Positions 8,501 to 17,142 of a stretch of 64,000 bases of DNA are shown piece after piece (positions within the stretch are counted from its first letter, which is position 1; each line of letters opens with the position of its first letter). The notes below the pieces were generated by a model. It made no database searches. It saw nothing but the letters and a program-made list of their open reading frames with translations, and was not told the DNA's origin. The stretch is from Streptomyces rishiriensis (GTDB lineage: Bacteria; Actinomycetota; Actinomycetes; Streptomycetales; Streptomycetaceae). Where the stretch lies: contig NZ_BEWA01000007.1 in NCBI RefSeq assembly GCF_003112535.1, positions 124,001-188,000 on the forward strand, read 5' to 3'. The position numbers and the translations under genes are program-made.

Positions 8501-9328
8501 GTGAATATCCGCTCCCTCACTCGAGGCGACGGCGTGGTGATCGGAGCAGCGGTATTGCTGTTCGTCGCGTCGTTCTTCGACAACTACTCGATCAACGGGA
8601 TCCCTGACAGCTACGACCTGCCGAACCTCTGGAACAGCGGGCCTGTGCTGTTCAGCGTCGTGCTCGCGGGGATCATCGGCGCCGCTCTCGTGGTCGTCAG
8701 CCGGGGGCTGCCGCAGGCGCCCAAGGTCGCCGGACTCGAGCTCCGCCAGTTCGGCGTGGCCTTCACGGTCTTCGCCGCGTGGAGCGCGCTCGGCAACATC
8801 TTCGACCCGTCCGGCGGCTACGACAACGTCGGCGACAGCTCGAACGCCCCCGACGCCGGCGCGGGTCTGATCCTGGCCCTCATCGCCACGCTGGTGCTGG
8901 CCGGCGCCGCCGTCGCCACTCCTCTCGTCCCCGCTCTCCAGGCCGGTCTCGTCCCGGCGCCGAAGCCGCAGGCTCCGCAGCCCTACGGCGCGCAGCCGCC
9001 CGCCGGTTACGGCTACCCGGGCGCACCGCAGCCGTCGTCGTTCGGCGGTCAGCCGCAGCCGGGCCAGCCCGGTCAGCCGGGCGGGCAGCCGTTCGGCGGT
9101 CAGCCGGGTCCGGCGCAGCCGGCGTCCGCGGACTTCTCCCCGTTCTGGTTCGCCGTGCCCGTGCCGCGTCCGCTGTACGCGGAGGACGGCGCACCGACGC
9201 CGATCGCCGAACTGGCTCCGGGCACCTGGTACCTGGCGGTCGAGCAGGGCGCCCAGGGCCTGGTCGCGCAGACCCAGGACGGCCGACGCGGCGTCCTGCG
9301 GGACGCCTCCGGCATCCAGCGCGGCTGA
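8501..9328 (+). CDS. DUF5336 membrane protein
   Basis: The 275-residue protein starts at GTG 8501, with AAGGA six bases upstream. Four hydrophobic segments (about residues 10-30, 48-68, 82-102 and 125-150) match the DUF5336 four-helix domain found across actinobacteria. A Pro/Gln/Gly-rich linker follows (about 160-215), then a short globular tail beginning DFSPFWFAV that resembles the C-termini of many Streptomyces membrane proteins. The function is unknown; a role at the cell envelope is the only inference. The last codons lie inside a 33-bp tandem duplication that also copies the stop codon. Confidence 0.8.
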   Translation: MNIRSLTRGDGVVIGAAVLLFVASFFDNYSINGIPDSYDLPNLWNSGPVLFSVVLAGIIGAALVVVSRGLPQAPKVAGLELRQFGVAFTVFAAWSALGNIFDPSGGYDNVGDSSNAPDAGAGLILALIATLVLAGAAVATPLVPALQAGLVPAPKPQAPQPYGAQPPAGYGYPGAPQPSSFGGQPQPGQPGQPGGQPFGGQPGPAQPASADFSPFWFAVPVPRPLYAEDGAPTPIAELAPGTWYLAVEQGAQGLVAQTQDGRRGVLRDASGIQRG

Positions 9329-9376
9329 GCGTTCGCCCGTACCGGCATCCAGGGCGGCTGAGCGTCCGCCCGTACC
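9311..9376. repeat. 33-bp tandem duplication across the stop codon of the DUF5336 gene
   Basis: Two 33-bp units (9311-9343 and 9344-9376) differ at two positions. The first contains the final codons and TGA stop of the upstream gene; the second is an untranslated copy. It is a recent duplication by appearance. Confidence 0.9.
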
Positions 9377-9396
9377 GCGCCGCACCACGGCAAGCA

Positions 9397-9424
9397 GGCC
9401 CCTCGCCCTTCCGGGCGGGGGGCC
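9397..9424 (+). terminator. Intrinsic terminator-like hairpin
   Basis: Arms of 12 bp (9397-9408 and 9413-9424) with one G-U pair surround a TTCC loop. It stands between the DUF5336 gene and the F420 oxidoreductase. A short T-containing tract follows, as is usual for Streptomyces terminators. Confidence 0.7.
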
Positions 9425-9452
9425 GTTGTCGTACAGTCGCAGCCCCCTGCAA

Positions 9453-9467
9453 CTGACGGACCGTCAG
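9453..9467. promoter_or_regulatory. Palindrome CTGACGGACCGTCAG (copy 2 of the CTGA-N7-TCAG element)
   Basis: Perfect 7-bp arms around one base, ending 9 bp before the ATG of the F420 oxidoreductase and touching its AGGAGG ribosome-binding site. The half-sites match the element at the hydratase, aldehyde dehydrogenase and P450 promoters. The position suits a repressor. Confidence 0.6.
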
Positions 9468-9476
9468 GAGGCTGTC

Positions 9477-10487
9477 ATGCGGCTCGGTCTCGCGCTCGGC
9501 TACTGGGGCCGTGACCCCTCCCCGGACCAGGTGGAGCTGGCCCGGGAGGCGGAGCGGCTCGGATACGACTCGGTGTGGACGGCGGAGTCCTGGGGATCGG
9601 ACGCCTTCACCCCGCTCACCTGGATCGCCGCGCGGACGTCGAGGATCGGGCTGGGCACGGCGGTCGCGCAGATGGCGGCCCGCTCCCCCACCACGACCGC
9701 GATGCACGCCCTCACCCTGGACCATCTGTCCGGGGGACGGATGATGCTCGGCCTCGGCCTGTCCGGCCCGCAGGTCGTCGAGGGCTGGTACGGCCGTCCC
9801 TTCCCCAAGTCGCCGCTGACCGCGACCCGGGAGTACGTGGACGTCGTCCGGCAGGTGCTGCGGCGGGAGGGTCCGGTCGCGACGGACGGCCGGTTCCACG
9901 CGCTCCCCTACCGGGGCCCCGACGCGACCGGTCTGGGCAGGGCGCTGAAGTCCATCACCCATCCGCTGCGGCCGGATCTGCCGGTGCTGCTCGGAGCCGA
10001 GGGTCCGCGGAACGTGGCGCAGACCGTGCGGATCGCCGACGGCTGGCTGCCGTTGTACTGGTCGCCGAGCAGGCCCGACGCGTACGGCCCGGGGATCGAG
10101 GAGCTGCCGGAGGGCTTCCGGGTGGCCCCGATGGCGCGGGTCAAGGTGTGCGACGACGTCCGCGAGGGACTGCTGGCGGTGAAGGCCATGCTCGGCTTCT
10201 ACATCGGCGGCATGGGCCACGCCACCCGCAACTTCCACGCAGACCTGATGGCGCGCATGGGCTACGAGGAGGAGGCCCGGCACATCCAGGACCTGTTCCT
10301 GGCGGGCCGTCGTGAGGAGGCCGTGCTCGCCGTGCCGGACGCCTTCGCCGACGAGATCTCCCTCGTCGGATCCCGCGAACGCATCGCGGAGCGGCTGGAG
10401 TCGTGGCGCAAGGGCCCGGTGACGGACCTGCTGGCGGTGGCCCCGGACCTGACCTCGCTACGGGTGCTGGCGGAACTCAACTCCTGA
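9477..10487 (+). CDS. LLM-class F420-dependent oxidoreductase
   Basis: A 336-residue luciferase-like TIM-barrel enzyme. Typical landmarks are LGLALGYWG at the N-terminus, YDSVWTAESWG (about 33-43), IGLGTAVAQMAARSP (about 57-71) and HLSGGRMMLGLGLSGPQ (about 82-98). Family members use reduced coenzyme F420 for hydride transfer to varied substrates, including acyl-CoA and steroid-like compounds. ATG 9477 is chosen for the AGGAGG immediately upstream. The overlapping palindrome suggests co-regulation with the KstR-associated genes. The substrate is not identifiable. Confidence 0.87.
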   Translation: MRLGLALGYWGRDPSPDQVELAREAERLGYDSVWTAESWGSDAFTPLTWIAARTSRIGLGTAVAQMAARSPTTTAMHALTLDHLSGGRMMLGLGLSGPQVVEGWYGRPFPKSPLTATREYVDVVRQVLRREGPVATDGRFHALPYRGPDATGLGRALKSITHPLRPDLPVLLGAEGPRNVAQTVRIADGWLPLYWSPSRPDAYGPGIEELPEGFRVAPMARVKVCDDVREGLLAVKAMLGFYIGGMGHATRNFHADLMARMGYEEEARHIQDLFLAGRREEAVLAVPDAFADEISLVGSRERIAERLESWRKGPVTDLLAVAPDLTSLRVLAELNS

Positions 10488-10542
10488 CGGGGACCGGGGC
10501 CCGGGGCCCGCGTGCCCAACAAGCCCGACACGCCCGAGGTTT

Positions 10543-10570
10543 CATCCGGAATCGAACGGCAATCCGGATG
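10543..10570. repeat. Inverted repeat before a small membrane protein gene
   Basis: CATCCGG at 10543-10549 is mirrored by CCGGATG at 10564-10570, with a 14-base spacer. It ends two bases before the ATG at 10573, where a ribosome-binding site would be expected. It could be an operator or an RNA hairpin limiting translation. Confidence 0.45.
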
Positions 10571-10572
10571 GC

Positions 10573-10863
10573 ATGTCTCGATATCGCAGTGGTTCCAACT
10601 CGGCAGGAACGGTCATCGCGGTCGTCGCTGACGTCATGGCCGTCATCCTCGGGCTCTGGATCCTCATGTATCTGCTGGACGCCAACCGGGGCAACGACCT
10701 CGTCCAGTTCGTCCAACACGCGGCCAACTGGCTGGCGGGCTGGTCCCGTGACCTCTTCACGTTCGACGAGGCATGGGCCCGGGTCGTGGCCGGCTACGGC
10801 CTGGCAGCGGTGGTGTACCTGTTCGTCGGCCACGCCATCGCGAACCGCGTCCACCGCCACTGA
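10573..10863 (+). CDS. Small membrane protein, unknown function
   Basis: A 96-residue protein with two predicted membrane segments (about residues 12-34 and 70-90) separated by a polar stretch containing paired Trp residues (ANWLAGWSRD). No catalytic motif is present. The pattern resembles small conserved Streptomyces membrane proteins. No clear ribosome-binding site precedes the ATG. Confidence 0.65.
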   Translation: MSRYRSGSNSAGTVIAVVADVMAVILGLWILMYLLDANRGNDLVQFVQHAANWLAGWSRDLFTFDEAWARVVAGYGLAAVVYLFVGHAIANRVHRH

Positions 10864-10977
10864 GTCCCGCTCAGTCCCCCGAGGCCGCTCGGTCCCCGCA
10901 GTCCCGGAGGCCGCTCTGTCCCCCGAGTCCCGGAGGCCGTTCAGTCCCCGGAGTCGACCGAGCGCCCTGAGGTGTTC

Positions 10978-12048
10978 TCAGGCGCAGCAGTCGGCCTCCA
11001 GCCCGGAGGGCAGTTGCTCCCCGCCGAAGACGGCACAGGTGGCCTCGTGGCCGCCGAGGGCCGCGACGGCGAGCAGCAGCGAGCCCGCCGTCCAGGTGGT
11101 CAGCTCCCGGGGCCAGATCGCCTCGTCCTCGAACACGAACCCGGTCCAGTACAGCCCCGACTCCGCGTCCCGGAGGTGCTGGATCGCCTGCAGGATCTCC
11201 AGCGCCCGGTCGGACTCGCCCATCGCCCACAGAGCGAGGGCCAGTTCGGCCGACTCGCCGCCCGTCACCCACGGGTTGGGCGCCACGCAGCGGACGCCCA
11301 GCCCCGGGACGACGAACCGGTCCCAGTCGGACTCGATGCGGGACTTGGCCTCCGCGCCGGTCAGCGCGCCGCCCAGGACGGGGTAGTACCAGTCCATGGA
11401 GTAGCGGTCCTTGTCGAGGAACCGTTCCGGGTGCCGTCGTATGGCGTGTCCCAGAGCGCCCGCCGCCAACTCCCAGTCGGGCTGCGGCTCTTCGCGCTGT
11501 TCGGCGACAGCCAGCGCGCAGCGCAGCGCCTGGTGGATCGAGGAGGAGCCGGTGAGCAGCGCGTCGGCGGTCGGCGTGCCGTCGTCGTCGCGCCGCCAGC
11601 CGATCTGCCCGCCGGGCTGCTGCAGCCGCAGCACGTACTCGATCGCCGCGTGGACGGTCGGCCACAGGCGGTCGAGGAAGGTGTCGTCGCCGGTGGACAG
11701 GTAGTGGTGCCAGACGCCGACGGCTATGTACGCGACGAAGTTCGTCTCGCGGCCCCGGTCGGTGACGGCGTCGAAGTCGCCGTCCTGGTAGGCCGCGAAC
11801 CACGAGCCGTCGTCGTTCTGGTGCCGGGCCAGCCAGTCGTAGGCGCGCTCGGCGGCCTCGTGCTCGCCGGCCGCGTCCAGCGCCATGGCGGCCTCGGTGT
11901 GGTCCCACGGGTCGAGGTGGTGGCCGCGGAACCACGGGATCGCGCCGTCCTCCCGCTGCACGGCGAGGATGCCTGCGACGGTCGCGGCGGCCTGCTCGGC
12001 GGTCAGGACCCCGGTCAGGACGAGGTGTTCGGTCCTGGGGGTCGTCAC
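10978..12048 (-). CDS. Alpha/alpha-toroid (prenyltransferase/squalene-cyclase-like) protein
   Basis: The 356 residues show repeated QW-like toroid signatures (VQREDGAIPWF, LARHQNDDGSWFAAY and LQQPGGQIGW) typical of alpha/alpha-barrel proteins. The DCTAE/DXDD motifs of terpene cyclases are absent, so a true cyclase is unlikely; a glycan-binding or glycan-cleaving toroid is equally possible. GTG 12048 overlaps the stop of the upstream methyltransferase by four bases, making it the last gene of a three-gene operon with a glycosyltransferase and methyltransferase. The operon suggests work on a lipid- or glycan-linked metabolite. Confidence 0.75.
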   Translation of the reverse strand: MTTPRTEHLVLTGVLTAEQAAATVAGILAVQREDGAIPWFRGHHLDPWDHTEAAMALDAAGEHEAAERAYDWLARHQNDDGSWFAAYQDGDFDAVTDRGRETNFVAYIAVGVWHHYLSTGDDTFLDRLWPTVHAAIEYVLRLQQPGGQIGWRRDDDGTPTADALLTGSSSIHQALRCALAVAEQREEPQPDWELAAGALGHAIRRHPERFLDKDRYSMDWYYPVLGGALTGAEAKSRIESDWDRFVVPGLGVRCVAPNPWVTGGESAELALALWAMGESDRALEILQAIQHLRDAESGLYWTGFVFEDEAIWPRELTTWTAGSLLLAVAALGGHEATCAVFGGEQLPSGLEADCCA

Positions 12049-12788
12049 TTGGCGGCCGCCTCGGACAGCGGGGGCAGATGGGGCTTGGTCGCGTAGGCCA
12101 CGAAGCTCTTGCCGATGAGCGGGTTCAGCGCCTGCTCGGCGACCCGGGTGGCCAGCGGCTTCTTCATGATGTCCCAGACCAGCAGCTTGTGGTAGGCGCG
12201 CACCGGCAGGGCCTTGTCGTTGTCGACGCCGAACGCGCACTTCAGCCACCAGTACGGCGAGTGCAGCGCATGGGCGTGGTGGGTGCCGTACGGCTTGAGG
12301 CCCGCCTCACGGATCTTCCCGAGCAGTTCGTCCGCCCGGTAGATGCGGATGTGCCCGCCCTCGACCTCGTGGTAGGCGTCGGAGAGGGTCCAGCAGACCT
12401 TCTCGGGGCCGTAGCGCGGGACGGTGATCGCGATGCGGCCGCCCGGCTTCAGCACGCGCACCATCTCCGCGAGGACGCCCTTGTCGTCCGGTATGTGCTC
12501 CATGACCTCGGAGATGATGACGACGTCGAAGGACTCGTCGGGGAAGGGCAGGGCCAGGGCGTCGCCCTCCATGGCGGTGGCGGTCGCGCCCTCGGGGGCC
12601 TCCCCGGCCTCCTTCATCGCCGCGAACCACTTGGCGACCTCGCGGATCTCCTCGGCGTTCTGGTCGAGGGCCACGACCTGCGCGCCGCGCCGGTAGCACT
12701 CGAAGGCGTGCCGGCCGGCCCCGCAGCCGAGGTCGAGGACCCGGTCGCCCGGGGCGAGCGGGAACCGGGAGAAGTCGACGGTCAGCAC
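12045..12788 (-). CDS. Class I SAM-dependent methyltransferase (UbiE/Methyltransf_11 type)
   Basis: A 247-residue enzyme with motif I VLDLGCGAGRHAFE (about residues 18-31), an acidic VVALDQN and the post-motif region DVVIISEVMEHIPDD, all typical of Methyltransf_11. The C-terminal half contains a HSPYWWLKC segment that may contact a lipid. GTG 12788 overlaps the end of the glycosyltransferase gene by 7 bases, and its own stop overlaps the toroid gene. It is the middle enzyme of the operon; the methyl acceptor is unknown. Confidence 0.85.
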   Translation of the reverse strand: MLTVDFSRFPLAPGDRVLDLGCGAGRHAFECYRRGAQVVALDQNAEEIREVAKWFAAMKEAGEAPEGATATAMEGDALALPFPDESFDVVIISEVMEHIPDDKGVLAEMVRVLKPGGRIAITVPRYGPEKVCWTLSDAYHEVEGGHIRIYRADELLGKIREAGLKPYGTHHAHALHSPYWWLKCAFGVDNDKALPVRAYHKLLVWDIMKKPLATRVAEQALNPLIGKSFVAYATKPHLPPLSEAAAK

Positions 12789-14317
12789 GTGGCCCTGCTT
12801 TCGCGATCGGATGCTTCGGATACGTCGGCGGCGGGAGCGTCGCCGGTGGCCCGGGCGTCGACGGCCTCGGGAGCGGAGGGAGCGGCGACAGCCGCGGGGA
12901 CTGCGGAGGCCACCGGGGCCGCGGGGACCGCCGTCGTCTCGGCGGCAGCGGCAGCGGCAGCGGCGACGGCGACGGAACGGGCCGACGAGGCCCCGGGAGT
13001 CCGGGTGCTGCGGCCGTCGTCGGCCATCGCCTCGCGGTAGCGGGCCACGGTCCCCTCGGCGGCCCGCGCCCAGGTGAACCGCTCCAGCACCCGCTGCCGT
13101 CCGGCCGCGCCGAGCCGGGCCCGCAGATCGGGGTCGCCGAGCAGCCGGCCCAGGCCCGCGGCGAGCGCGCCCGCGTCGCCGGGCGGCACGGCCAGACAGG
13201 TCTCCCCGTCGCGCCCGGCGACCTCGGGGATCGCCCCGCCGGTCGTGGCGAGCAGCGGGGTGCCCGTGGCCATGGCCTCGGCGGCCGGCAGGGAGAAGCC
13301 CTCGTACAGCGACGGCACGCAGGCCACCTCCGCCGAGCGCACCAGGTCGACCAGTTCGGCGTCGGAGATGCCCTTGACGAACTCGACGGCCCCTTCGAGG
13401 CCGTACCGCTCGATCGACTGGGCGACCGGCCCCTCCTGCGGGCGCTTGCCGACGACGACCAGGTGGGCGTGCGGATGCTCGGTGCGCACCTTCGCCAGGG
13501 CGTCGACGAGGTGGACCAGGCCCTTGAGCGGAACGTCCGCGCTGGACGTCGTCACGATCCGGCCGGGTATCTGCGCCACGGCGGGATTCGGCGAGAACAG
13601 GTCGGTGTCGGCCCCGATGTGGACGACGTGGATGCGGTCGTCGCGGACGCCGAGGTGGTCGGCTATCTCCTGGCGGGAGGTGCCGGAGACGGTGAGCACG
13701 GACGGCAGCCGGCGGGCGACGCGCCTCTGCATGGCGGTGAAGCCGTACCAGCGCCGCACCGAATACCGCCGCCGCCATCCCTCGGCCGCGTCCAGCTCCA
13801 ACTGCCGGTCGACGGTGATGGGGTGATGGATGGTCGTGACCAGGGGCGCGCCGACGTCCCCCAACAGGCCGTATCCCAGCGTCTGGTTGTCGTGCACGAC
13901 GTCGAACTCACCGCGGCGGGCGCGCAGATGGCGGCGGGCGCGCAGCGAGAAGGTCAGCGGCTCGGGGAACCCGCCGGTCCACATCGTCGCCACTTCGAGG
14001 ACGTCGATCCAGTCGCGGTACTCGCCCCGCCCGGGGGTGCGGAAAGGATCCGGCTGACGGTAGAGGTCGAGGCTGGGCAGCTCGGTGAGGGAGAGCCTGT
14101 CCTCGTGCCCCGGGTCGAGGACCGGGTAGGGCTGCGAGCCGATGACCTCGACGCGGTGGCCGAGACGGGCGAGTTCGCGTGAGAGATGCCGTACGTAGAC
14201 GCCCTGGCCCCCGCAGAACGGGTTTCCCTTATAGGTGAGGAGCGCGATCTTGAGCGGTCGCCCGCCGTCAGCGGCAACGTCATGCCGAGACCCTGCCTGA
14301 CTGGCCTCAGCGGTCAC
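12782..14317 (-). CDS. GT4-family glycosyltransferase with Ala-rich tail
   Basis: A retaining GT-B glycosyltransferase of 511 residues. The N-terminal domain has LLTYKGNPFCGGQGVYVRHL (about 24-43). The C-terminal domain has the GT4 nucleotide-sugar motif ACVPSLYEGFSLPAAEAMA (about 345-363), with E-x7-E spacing. The last ~80 residues are Ala/Val/Pro-rich low complexity that continues to the stop, unusual for the family. GTG 14317, behind an AAGGGGGCCC stretch, is preferred to a GTG 36 bases upstream. It leads the operon divergent from the kstR-like gene. Confidence 0.85.
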   Translation of the reverse strand: MTAEASQAGSRHDVAADGGRPLKIALLTYKGNPFCGGQGVYVRHLSRELARLGHRVEVIGSQPYPVLDPGHEDRLSLTELPSLDLYRQPDPFRTPGRGEYRDWIDVLEVATMWTGGFPEPLTFSLRARRHLRARRGEFDVVHDNQTLGYGLLGDVGAPLVTTIHHPITVDRQLELDAAEGWRRRYSVRRWYGFTAMQRRVARRLPSVLTVSGTSRQEIADHLGVRDDRIHVVHIGADTDLFSPNPAVAQIPGRIVTTSSADVPLKGLVHLVDALAKVRTEHPHAHLVVVGKRPQEGPVAQSIERYGLEGAVEFVKGISDAELVDLVRSAEVACVPSLYEGFSLPAAEAMATGTPLLATTGGAIPEVAGRDGETCLAVPPGDAGALAAGLGRLLGDPDLRARLGAAGRQRVLERFTWARAAEGTVARYREAMADDGRSTRTPGASSARSVAVAAAAAAAAETTAVPAAPVASAVPAAVAAPSAPEAVDARATGDAPAADVSEASDRESRATC

Positions 14318-14371
14318 TCCGGGCCCCCTTCTGCCTGCATTGTCCCGCGACACTACGTCGGGACGCTAACC

Positions 14372-14385
14372 TAGAACAAGTTTCA
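14372..14385. promoter_or_regulatory. KstR-type operator between the GT4 operon and kstR
   Basis: tagAACaaGTTtca is the best match in the window to the KstR consensus tnnAACnnGTTnta. It sits in the divergent promoter region of the KstR-like gene, as expected for autoregulation, and could also govern the glycosyltransferase operon. Confidence 0.75.
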
Positions 14386-14547
14386 GACTTGATCGTTCGG
14401 GAGGCTCTGAATCTACCGGCAGGTACGAGCGCTGTGAGCAGTGGATCAGGTGATTCACGCCACCACCGATCACCCGTCGAGCCGTATGATCACCGCCCCT
14501 CACCGACTGTCACCACGACTGTCACGGAACGGACCGGAACGGGACCC

Positions 14548-15186
14548 ATGTCTGCGGAAGCCAGCCCTCAGCGCCCCGCGCACTCCTCCCTCACCGAGCG
14601 GCAGGAGGCGCGCCGCCGCCGCATCCTGCACGCGAGCGCGCAGTTGGCCAGCCGGGGCGGTTTCGACGCGGTGCAGATGCGGGAGGTCGCGGAGTCCTCG
14701 CAGGTCGCCCTCGGCACGCTGTACCGCTACTTCCCCTCCAAGGTGCATCTGCTGGTGGCCACCATGCAGGACCAGTTGGAGCACATGCACGGCACGCTGC
14801 GGAAGAAGCCGCCGACGGGCGAACGGGCGGCGGAGCGCGTCGCCGAGACCCTGATGCGCGCGTTCCGCGCGCTGCAGCGCGAGCCGCACCTGGCGGACGC
14901 GATGGTCCGCGCGCTGACCTTCGCCGACCGCAGCGTCTCGCCGGAGGTCGACCAGGTGTCCCGTCAGACGACGGCGATCATCCTGGACTCGATGGGCCTG
15001 ACCGACCCCACCCCCGAGCAGCTCTCCGCGGTCCGCGTCATCGAGCACACCTGGCACTCGGCGCTCATCACCTGGCTGTCGGGCCGCGCGTCCATCGCAC
15101 AGGTGCGGATCGACATCGAGACGGTATGCAGGCTGATCGACGTGACCGACCCCGAGGCCCCCAACGAGCCCCCGGCCCACGCCTAG
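14548..15186 (+). CDS. kstR: KstR-like TetR-family repressor
   Basis: A 212-residue TetR regulator. The helix-turn-helix region (GGFDAVQMREVAESSQVA, then GTLYRYFPSKVHLLV; about residues 35-68) is close to Mycobacterium KstR, and similarity continues through the ligand domain (AMVRALTFADRSVSPEVDQV; LITWLSGRAS). KstR represses cholesterol-catabolic genes and is released by steroid CoA thioesters. The ATG at 14548 gives a length near that of mycobacterial KstR. Four matching operators occur in the window, one in its own promoter. The ligand in this organism is inferred, not shown. Confidence 0.85.
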   Translation: MSAEASPQRPAHSSLTERQEARRRRILHASAQLASRGGFDAVQMREVAESSQVALGTLYRYFPSKVHLLVATMQDQLEHMHGTLRKKPPTGERAAERVAETLMRAFRALQREPHLADAMVRALTFADRSVSPEVDQVSRQTTAIILDSMGLTDPTPEQLSAVRVIEHTWHSALITWLSGRASIAQVRIDIETVCRLIDVTDPEAPNEPPAHA

Positions 15187-15320
15187 CCCTGGGCGACGGC
15201 ACGGATCGACCGCCGTCCCCTGCTGTGGAGGTGGATGCGGATGTCAACGGCCACGTCCACGTGCACATCCACACCCACTTGCCCATCCATGTCGCCCCCG
15301 GACCCGACGGTGTCCCTACC

Positions 15321-15602
15321 TCACTCCTCGGGAGGGAACACCGGCTCGCCGTTCCCCGCCAGCGTGATCATGATCGCCTCCACCGGGCAGCTCTCCGCCG
15401 CCGCCAGCACCCGCTCGTTGGCGTCCGTGTCCGGGTCGGCCGGATGGGACTGGCGTGCGGTGTCGAGCCGGAAGCCGTCCGGCGCGTGATGGACGCACTG
15501 GGCGGAACCGATGCACAGGGACCGGTCCACCTCGACGTGCCACCGGTCCCCCGCCCCCGCACCCGAACGCTCCGGCGCGGGAGGGGCCCCCACCTCACTC
15601 AC
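15321..15602 (-). CDS. 3Fe-4S ferredoxin (P450 redox partner type)
   Basis: A 93-residue ferredoxin with CIGSAQC and a later ESCPVEAI, the three-Cys pattern of 3Fe-4S ferredoxins that feed electrons to bacterial P450s. The GTG start overlaps the stop of the aldehyde dehydrogenase by four bases, so the two form an operon. There is no P450 beside it; the likely partner is the CYP125-type enzyme about 11 kb away, which shares regulatory elements with this operon's promoter. The N-terminal ~25 residues are Ala/Gly/Pro-rich. Confidence 0.88.
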   Translation of the reverse strand: MSEVGAPPAPERSGAGAGDRWHVEVDRSLCIGSAQCVHHAPDGFRLDTARQSHPADPDTDANERVLAAAESCPVEAIMITLAGNGEPVFPPEE

Positions 15603-17056
15603 CCCTCCCAGCCCGCCGGGAGATGGATCATCTTGTGCTCCAGGTACTCGCCGAAGCCCTCCGGCCCGAACTCCCGCCCCAGCCCGGAGTTCTTGTAGCC
15701 GCCGAACGGTCCGAGCATGTCCAGGCTGAAGGTGTTCACGGAGTAGGTCCCGGTGCGGACCTGGCGCGCGATCTCGACGCCGTGCCCGACGTCGGCCGTC
15801 CACACGCTGCCGCTGAGCCCGTAGTCCGAGTCGTTCGCGATCTTCACCGCCTCGGCCTCGTCGCCGTAGGGCAGCAGGCAGATCACCGGGCCGAATATCT
15901 CCTCGCGGGCGATCCGCATGGAGTTGTCGACGTCGCCGAAGAGGGTCGGCTCCACGTACCAGCCGCGGTCCAGGCCCGCCGGACGCCCTCCGCCCGTGAG
16001 GATCTTCGCGCCCTCCTCCTGCCCGATGCGGATGTAGTCGAGGTTGCGGCGCTGCTGCCGCTCGGCCACGAGCGGGCCGAGCTGGGTCGCCGGGTCCAGC
16101 GGGTCGCCGACCACCAGCGCGTCCGCCGCCGCGGCGAAGGCGTCCGCGAACTCGTCGTAGCGCGAGCGCGGGAGCAGGATCCGGGTCTGGGCGACACAGG
16201 CCTGACCGTTGTTCATCCAGGCGGCCGAGGCGATCCCGGGGACGGCGGTGGCGAGGTCCGCGTCCGGCAGGACGACCGCCGCCGACTTCCCGCCCAACTC
16301 CAGGGTCACCCGGGTGAGGTTGCGCGACGCCACCTCCATGACCCGCTTGCCGGCGGCGACCGAGCCCGTGAACGAGACCTTGTCCACGCCCGGGTGGCCG
16401 ACCAGGTACTCACTCACCTCCCGGTCCGCCGGGAGGATCGACAGCACGCCCTCCGGCAGGCCGGCCTCCCGCACGATGTCCGCGAGGACGTAGGCGTCCA
16501 GCGGCGACTCCGGGGACGGCTTGAGGATCACCGTGCAGCCGGTGAGCAGCGCGGGGGCGAGCTTGGCGGCGGCGACGAACTGCGGGACGTTCCAGGGGAC
16601 GACCGCCGCGACCACCCCGACCGGCTCGCGGCGCACGAGTATTCTGCCGAGCGCGCCGTCGCGCCGCTCCTCGTAGGTGAAGCCCCGGGCGACGGTGATC
16701 GCCGCGTCCCACACCATCATCGCGCCGAGGGCCTGCGCGAGGACGCTCCAGGAGTACGGGGAGCCGTTCTCGGAGGAGATCACCCGGGCGAGCTCCTCGT
16801 GACGCGCCAGGATCCCGTCCTTGATCCGGCCGACGACCTCGATCCGCTCGTCGAGCGAAAGACGCGGCCAGGGCCCCTCGTCGAAGGCCTGCCGGGCGAC
16901 GGCGACAGCCCGGTCCACATCGGCCGGCGAGGCGTGGGGCACCCGTCCGATGACCTCCTCGGTGTGCGGCGAGATCACCTCGATGACGGCATCGCCCAGC
17001 GGGTCGGTCAACTCCCCGCCGATGAAAAGCTTTCCGTGCTCCACGAGCTCAGCCAT
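15599..17056 (-). CDS. NAD(P)-dependent aldehyde dehydrogenase
   Basis: A 485-residue ALDH. The general base Glu is in LELGGKS (about residue 252), the nucleophilic Cys in NNGQACVAQTR (about 286), and the cofactor fold has VPWNVPQF and FTGSVAAG. ATG 17056 (MAELVEHG) has AAGG upstream; an ATG 15 bases earlier lies without an RBS. The promoter carries a KstR-type box and the second palindrome in direct contact with the start. A role in oxidising the C26 aldehyde after CYP125 action would fit but is inferred from regulation and operon structure only. Confidence 0.88.
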   Translation of the reverse strand: MAELVEHGKLFIGGELTDPLGDAVIEVISPHTEEVIGRVPHASPADVDRAVAVARQAFDEGPWPRLSLDERIEVVGRIKDGILARHEELARVISSENGSPYSWSVLAQALGAMMVWDAAITVARGFTYEERRDGALGRILVRREPVGVVAAVVPWNVPQFVAAAKLAPALLTGCTVILKPSPESPLDAYVLADIVREAGLPEGVLSILPADREVSEYLVGHPGVDKVSFTGSVAAGKRVMEVASRNLTRVTLELGGKSAAVVLPDADLATAVPGIASAAWMNNGQACVAQTRILLPRSRYDEFADAFAAAADALVVGDPLDPATQLGPLVAERQQRRNLDYIRIGQEEGAKILTGGGRPAGLDRGWYVEPTLFGDVDNSMRIAREEIFGPVICLLPYGDEAEAVKIANDSDYGLSGSVWTADVGHGVEIARQVRTGTYSVNTFSLDMLGPFGGYKNSGLGREFGPEGFGEYLEHKMIHLPAGWEG

Positions 17057-17074
17057 GGCCACTGCCTTCATTTT

Positions 17075-17093
17075 CTGACGGTGTTTCAGAAAC
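17075..17093. promoter_or_regulatory. Palindromic element CTGA-N7-TCAGAAAC (copy 3)
   Basis: CTGACGGTGTTTCAGAAAC lies 19-37 bases before the aldehyde dehydrogenase start and directly abuts the KstR-type box at 17094. Occupancy would block transcription initiation, so repression is the simplest reading. Confidence 0.6.
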
Positions 17094-17107
17094 TGATACC
17101 AGTTCTA
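17094..17107. promoter_or_regulatory. KstR-type operator between the ALDH operon and MBL-fold gene
   Basis: Read on the minus strand, tagAACtgGTAtca matches the KstR consensus except for one base of the GTT core. It lies between divergent starts at 17056 and 17143 and could control both. Confidence 0.6.
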
Positions 17108-17142
17108 GTTATAGTGGGCAATGGCCGTGGGACGGAGGGCAG

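Noticed and set aside
10978..12048. Terpene cyclase or prenyltransferase of a secondary-metabolite cluster
   Set aside because: The DXDD and DCTAE-type catalytic motifs are absent and no isoprenoid genes are adjacent.
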